64,000 nt of DNA from Zerene cesonia. Lineage: Eukaryota > Arthropoda > Insecta > Lepidoptera > Pieridae. This document shows positions 59,033 to 64,000 of the stretch, in pieces (positions within the stretch are counted from its first letter, which is position 1; each line of letters starts with the position of its first letter). The stretch covers positions 7,564,001 to 7,628,000 of the forward strand of contig NC_052106.1 in NCBI RefSeq assembly GCF_012273895.1, in the 5' to 3' direction. The notes beneath the pieces are model-generated. The model was not told the DNA's origin. It ran no database searches and worked only from the letters and a program-made list of their open reading frames with translations. Position numbers and translations under genes: made by a program.

Positions 59033-61127
59033 TTGCTTAGGGCGACTGTGGTGGCGCGGTTGTTGATGTGTTCATGAAATATTAATCTTTGATAGTCGAT
59101 GTATTACGGTTATATGAGTAAGTGTAGATAGCGGCTTGTAAAGTGAACGTACTTTAAATGGAATAAAATGCAATGCCGTTTAAAATCAATAAAAGAATGT
59201 TGGCGTTCTGCTGAGTAGTATTAGCTCTACTTTAGATATTCTTTGACCCAAACAAAATATAATATATAAATTAAAATTATGCTTATAAATCTTAAACATT
59301 AGAAACACAAACCCGTGTTCAAATTAATTACAACCTGATATCTATTCAGTCCCCACTTTGTACCTCACTGGTGTTACCTCAACTCAACCGCAGCTTTTGA
59401 TAAGCCAGCTGAATAACCGTCCTTAGTTTCCGCGAAATACGACCTCCTTACGCGGAATTACGATATTGGCATAATGTCTGTTTAAACATATTAATATTTG
59501 TTTACAAATATCGCCGTATCGCAGTGTATCTTAGATACTGACGTTACTGCAGTACGTCTATAAATTATAATCGTATTAAGTAACCCTTCGAGCAAGGATA
59601 CTACTGTATTCAAGTCTTTGTGTAGATATCAACTCTTATTTGCGTTTGGTGATGAAATGAGCCATTTTGAACATATGTTTATATAGATGGACTTAGATAT
59701 TTCAAAATATATTATATATTATTGACTATATTGACCATTATTTGAATACTCGGTAGATAAATTAACTACGTATATCCTTAAGGTTTGAGTATATAATAAA
59801 TTTAAACCAATATGCAAAATGTTCTTACCATCTGTGTCTAAACTTCCAAAAATCGTGAAGGTCAAAAAGGTATACACCACCATATAAAGTGGCTTGCTCT
59901 AAAGAATATATTCACAAAGCGACAAAGAATGAGCATATGTTAAATCCTCAGCGTCGATGGTGATATTTCGTAAAAGGGAGCATCCAATCAAGCGCCGATC
60001 CTGCGTTACGTCACGGTCCAGTGTCGCAAAATTTCACCGATAAGCCGAAGATACACTATCGTACACTTTGGCGATAGTGCATCGTGCCATATTGTCATAT
60101 CGCGGTCCCAATGCAGCGACCGTTCGAGAGACAATCGGGGAATTGCGATTATTATCAACGATAAAGGCACTTGCGTCTATCTATTCGAGTTAGCTCCTTG
60201 TAAAATAGCTTTAACATTTTGCTCTACGTTTTGTCTTTCTTCCTCTTGCCTTCTGTAGTGGACTTTTTTTCCCGGTCAATTGCAATACAGACACGACCGT
60301 CGATGTATTTGCGGTAGCTATCTATTTTTAGCGAACCAATATTTGACGAATATGTTCATCGAGCTACAAAATCGATAAATAATTACGTATGTTTGGCATT
60401 ATCTGAAATTATCCGTTTAACAAATATTATGTAATGTCCGTTTTATGACTGCGAGGAAGATAGTTTAATAATAGTTATCAAAGTGGTTTCTGGAAAGCGA
60501 GGTTCTCAGAAATATTAGTCACACCGTTACACGAGTTTCTCGCCGGGCTTCTCGGTAGAGGCAATCTTTCCAGCCGGTGATAGATTGTTAAACAGTTCAG
60601 AATGCGCTTATAAAAGTCCACTCCGTATAACGATTATACCCTGTGTAAGTTACAACGTCCTTTCCGACGTAAGTGCGCGGTCAATAAATTTTGCGGTCGA
60701 TGCTAAATGTCCATTTTAAAATAAACCGCACGGCGAACGGACGGATGAATAATTATTGCCGTTCTCGCTTAATCAAGCGTTATCTATAATCGATAATTTA
60801 ATTGCTTTAATGTCTAGTTACAAAGTCCGATAGTATTATCGCTGCGCGGCTATATCCCGGTTGCGTAGACGAGTTAACCTTTAGGATCAATGTCATGTTT
60901 CAGGATTGGCTTAAAGCGCTGGAATTCCCGCGATTCAGGTGGCTACTAGAGCTTCTGTGCGAAACAAAGGAATGAAGGCTTTTCAAGCGCGAATTTATTA
61001 GAAATTCTATTTCTTTGGAATGTAATTGTTTAGGACGTAAGGTACAAAATATAATGACAAGTACCTACATAAATGTTAAATATACAACAATCAACTAAAC
61101 CGCCTTCCTAGTGTCATAACTAGTCCA

Positions 61128-61272
61128 AATTTAAATGAGACCACATGGCAGGCAACAGCTTTCAAATATAAAAAGAATCATTACAATTGGTACAACCAGT
61201 CGACAGTTATGAAGTAACAAGCACAGAAAAAACAGTCGAATGATTACCTTTTTTGAAGTCGGTTAAAAAGTT
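61128..61272 (+). repeat. Dispersed repeat, family R2
   Basis: Contains ACATGGCAGGCAACAGCTTT, AAAAAGAATCATTACAATTG and GAAGTCGGTTAAAAAG. Matches the copy at 50626-50803 block by block. Confidence 0.55.
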
Positions 61273-64000
61273 ATATGAATTAAAATCCCTTAAATGAAGA
61301 AAATGTATTTTGCGTCCGCATGTTAAATTATTTTCATTTATAATTTCTAAGGACACGGTAATTATGCAATACTAATGACGGTACTGTGAGATAACTTTTA
61401 ACAGGAGAATTACAAGATTAATCTCTATTAATGTGAATGTTACGTTAATATACAGTGGCATCCTACATAAGGAGCGTTTTACTCGATCTGATAGACATGA
61501 ATATCACATCAACAAGTGACTTTTGTCGTGAACATAATTCGTTTGCAAATGTCAATTGTTCTATTTTCAACTGTGAAATTGAAAACGAAGATAAAACCTT
61601 TTATATTTAGTGTATCTGAAGACATTTGAATAATCTTTCCATAGAAATTGTTGTGACTTTTAAAGACTGTTTTTGCACAGAATTTATTGTTATTTACTAC
61701 GCTATAATATTATTATAAACGTTATTACCAAAAGCATTTTGTTTTTATTTGAAGGTCTTATAATTGATTGATTGCTATTGGATATATGTCTTGTATATTA
61801 AAAAAATAGACTCTCTTCCGCTTTTCGCAGAAAAATCTATCCACTTTTACGTTGTTACGCCGCTCAGATTTGTCTCATTTATAGTAGTAGGTAGATATAC
61901 GAATATCATGCTCTTCAGGTCATTAACAAACGAAAACCTTTTAACCTTAGCGCGACGCTCCTAATGAAGTAATAATTGAATGGACGGAATCTTACAGAGT
62001 AATTACGGCAATCGTATAAGTATAGTATAGTTGTAGATAAAGCCTCGGCGAATCAATCTCGGAAGCCCCGCGAAGGCGACAACGCTAAATGAAATTAGAT
62101 TTGAAACGTATGGAAATGTTTTATTTCTATGTGTCGCGGGTTGCCATGGTGTGAATGATGTAACGATTACTTGGTTCTGTTGTATGCTGTAGCAGGATAT
62201 CTACAGATCGATCTTATCGAGACATATTCCTGTAAGGAGCGAAGTTTTATTTTTTTTTTAAGGCCATGGTTTGATCGTTTTCATTACACAGCAGTTTTCG
62301 CGTTTCCAAGTATTGGTGGTGGTGATAATCCAAGGTGACATTAAGAAGAAATTAAAATATAAGGCTTGTAGGTTGACTAGGAAAATTCAAAGATTGAAAT
62401 ATAACTGTGAAATCCATCTTCCTCGTTTAATGCCATCTCATTTTCCATTAAAGGTTCCACTGCAAACAACTGGAGTAAAATATATTTCTGTTCACAGTTC
62501 ACTTATTAAATGGAAATATTTTAGTTTTGAATATCTTTATAGGTGCTTTTATCAAGACGGATTTATCCGGGCCAAACGACCGATAGGAGGTTCCGTTTTC
62601 TAAGATAAAAGCTATCTTTAGCCACTTTAATCTTAGTGAAATCTTAAATATTATCCTTATGTACCTCAAATAATTGCCAAGATATTACACGAAGATAATT
62701 TATTAAATGAAGCAAATTAAATAGTTGTTAGTCAATTAGGTGGATTCAAAGGTATATTTCACAAAGAGAAACATGAAAGGCTCTTTGTATATTTCTAACT
62801 GGTGCTGTTATAGTCTATACAATGTTTGTTATTCAGCCCTTATAGTACGTCGTATCTATCGCCACAAACATTGCCTGTGATTTTTCTTAAGAGGACGCTT
62901 TATATAACCTATTGGTTATATGTACAATATAGATTTAGTTGTTACCTTTTTCACCTGAGCTTCAGAATAAATCACACTAAATTATTTATCTCTAAACGTG
63001 AAATACAACAATGTCTAGTTGTGAAATTTTCTACCCCGTATGCCTGAAAGTTTATTATATGTTAGTTTCGAATGAATGCTAAATCAAATACCGTCGGAGG
63101 ATTCCGAGTGCGCAGTCGGGGCTACAACCTAATATCTTCGCTGATTTTTTTTCTTAACTGCTTTTTCCACATCTCAAACAGCTGCAAGTTAACAATGTCA
63201 TAATGTAGACCTTGAAATGTGTAAGCGTTTTAACGCAAAGGGTTGGAGGGGGCTTGTTAGGTTATCCACCTGTGAAGGGCCATCGCTGTCTGAGAGCGCA
63301 ATATTATACTTGCATAATGTTTTAGCCCCCTTCATGCGATAGTGGTTTACAATGCTTCAAAGTGTACCCATTGGTTTTTGAATACCACAAGTGTTATGGT
63401 GTAATCTATGTAAATGTGATCTTCTATAGATGTGAAATGCGCGGAAACGGCAATGCTAAATGGGCATAAAAACTTGATTTTTGAATGAGATGCCGCGGTT
63501 AGAGTGGGAGGAACGTATCTATTGTTTTTTGTTTCCAGGGTGTTTAACTTTTTCAAGTTTGAACGCGGTAGAAAAGAAGTACTAATGGTTCTTATATGAA
63601 TTGTTGTTTTAATAGTTTTACTGTCATAATAGTAAGCGATATATGAATCAACATATCGACACAACAAAAAGCCATCTCTCAGTCATCTCCTTTAAAGCTT
63701 TCGCGTTTATAATAGTGTTTAATAGGAAAATATACAGTGCTGAGTTATGTATTTTTGTATTGGTTAAGATTATACGTAGACAGCGTTTTTACTTTAAAGA
63801 GATTGAAATAAAATATCAAAACCTGTAATGTCGCTTTTGTAATATGCACATACGTAACCAATTGTAACAAATGCATGAGAACGTTGATTATCTTCTCATA
63901 AAATGAACGCTGCTAAATGATAAAACAGGTCCAGTCCTGGTGCTTTCGTAAGAGAGATTGTAGAAAAAATTATCTTCCGGTTTTTTGTCGCAGCGATTTG

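Larger units (their letters stand above)
52921..64000 (+). other. PTEN: PTEN intron 2 (extends past the window)
   Basis: Begins at the strong donor CAGAGG|GTGAGT. At least 11 kb with no further PTEN exon that I can recognise; the P-loop exon is not here. Contents: the RTE LINE (54671-56073), a Helitron-like copy (56774-56940), an R2 repeat (61128-61272), a GATA-type palindrome (59012-59032), a small hairpin near 60053 (CACTATCG ... CGATAGTG) and otherwise anonymous DNA. Confidence 0.75.

Noticed and set aside
1..64000. CRISPR arrays, operons, phage or bacterial mobile systems
   Set aside because: None seen; the genes are intron-rich and eukaryotic throughout.

Overview
The window is nuclear DNA from an insect, very probably a butterfly or moth (Lepidoptera). 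The evidence is the AT-rich background, genes with many small GT-AG exons, and dense interspersed repeats of types typical of lepidopteran genomes: non-autonomous Helitron-like elements that start TCCTAC..AATATTATAAA and end CTAGT, a tRNA-derived SINE, and an RTE-type LINE. The species cannot be named from the sequence. Three runs of exactly 1000 N (6459-7458, 18096-19095, 54798-55797) are assembly placeholders, not measured gaps.

Five protein-coding loci are supported, and all exon coordinates given here were checked for reading-frame continuity. (1) 1-2553 (+): the 3' end of an uncharacterised gene whose product ends in an atypical bromodomain. (2) 8165-13035 (+) and (3) 14797-16206 (+): two tandem AA15-type lytic polysaccharide monooxygenases (secreted copper enzymes that cut chitin or cellulose) with the same intron position. 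The first has three further exons that add a very basic tail. (4) 20130-25281 (-): a complete 8-exon ATAD1/Msp1 AAA ATPase. (5) 26200-32605 (+): a complete 12-exon NOM1 (nucleolar MIF4G protein). ATAD1 and NOM1 are divergent, about 0.9 kb apart. A sixth gene, PTEN, starts at 34655 (+); only its first two coding exons (34655-34760 and 52748-52920) are in the window, and it runs off the right edge.

The right half of the window is therefore almost entirely PTEN introns: an 18-kb intron 1 and more than 11 kb of intron 2. These carry repeats, a (TA)n tract, an RTE LINE with a 16-bp target-site duplication, and a few motif clusters that could be regulatory. The genes are unrelated in function: extracellular polysaccharide oxidation, mitochondrial outer-membrane protein quality control, ribosome biogenesis, and phosphoinositide signalling. 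Nothing resembles an operon or gene cluster apart from the AA15 tandem pair.

The observations most worth a second look are: the basic C-terminal extension of the first AA15 gene and its alternative short end; a seven-unit, perfectly phased heat-shock-element-like array that overlaps the ATAD1 stop codon; the near-100% G/C third positions of ATAD1 exons 6-7 inside an AT-rich locus; the bromodomain that lacks the acetyl-lysine-anchoring Asn; and an open, in-frame upstream extension of PTEN.
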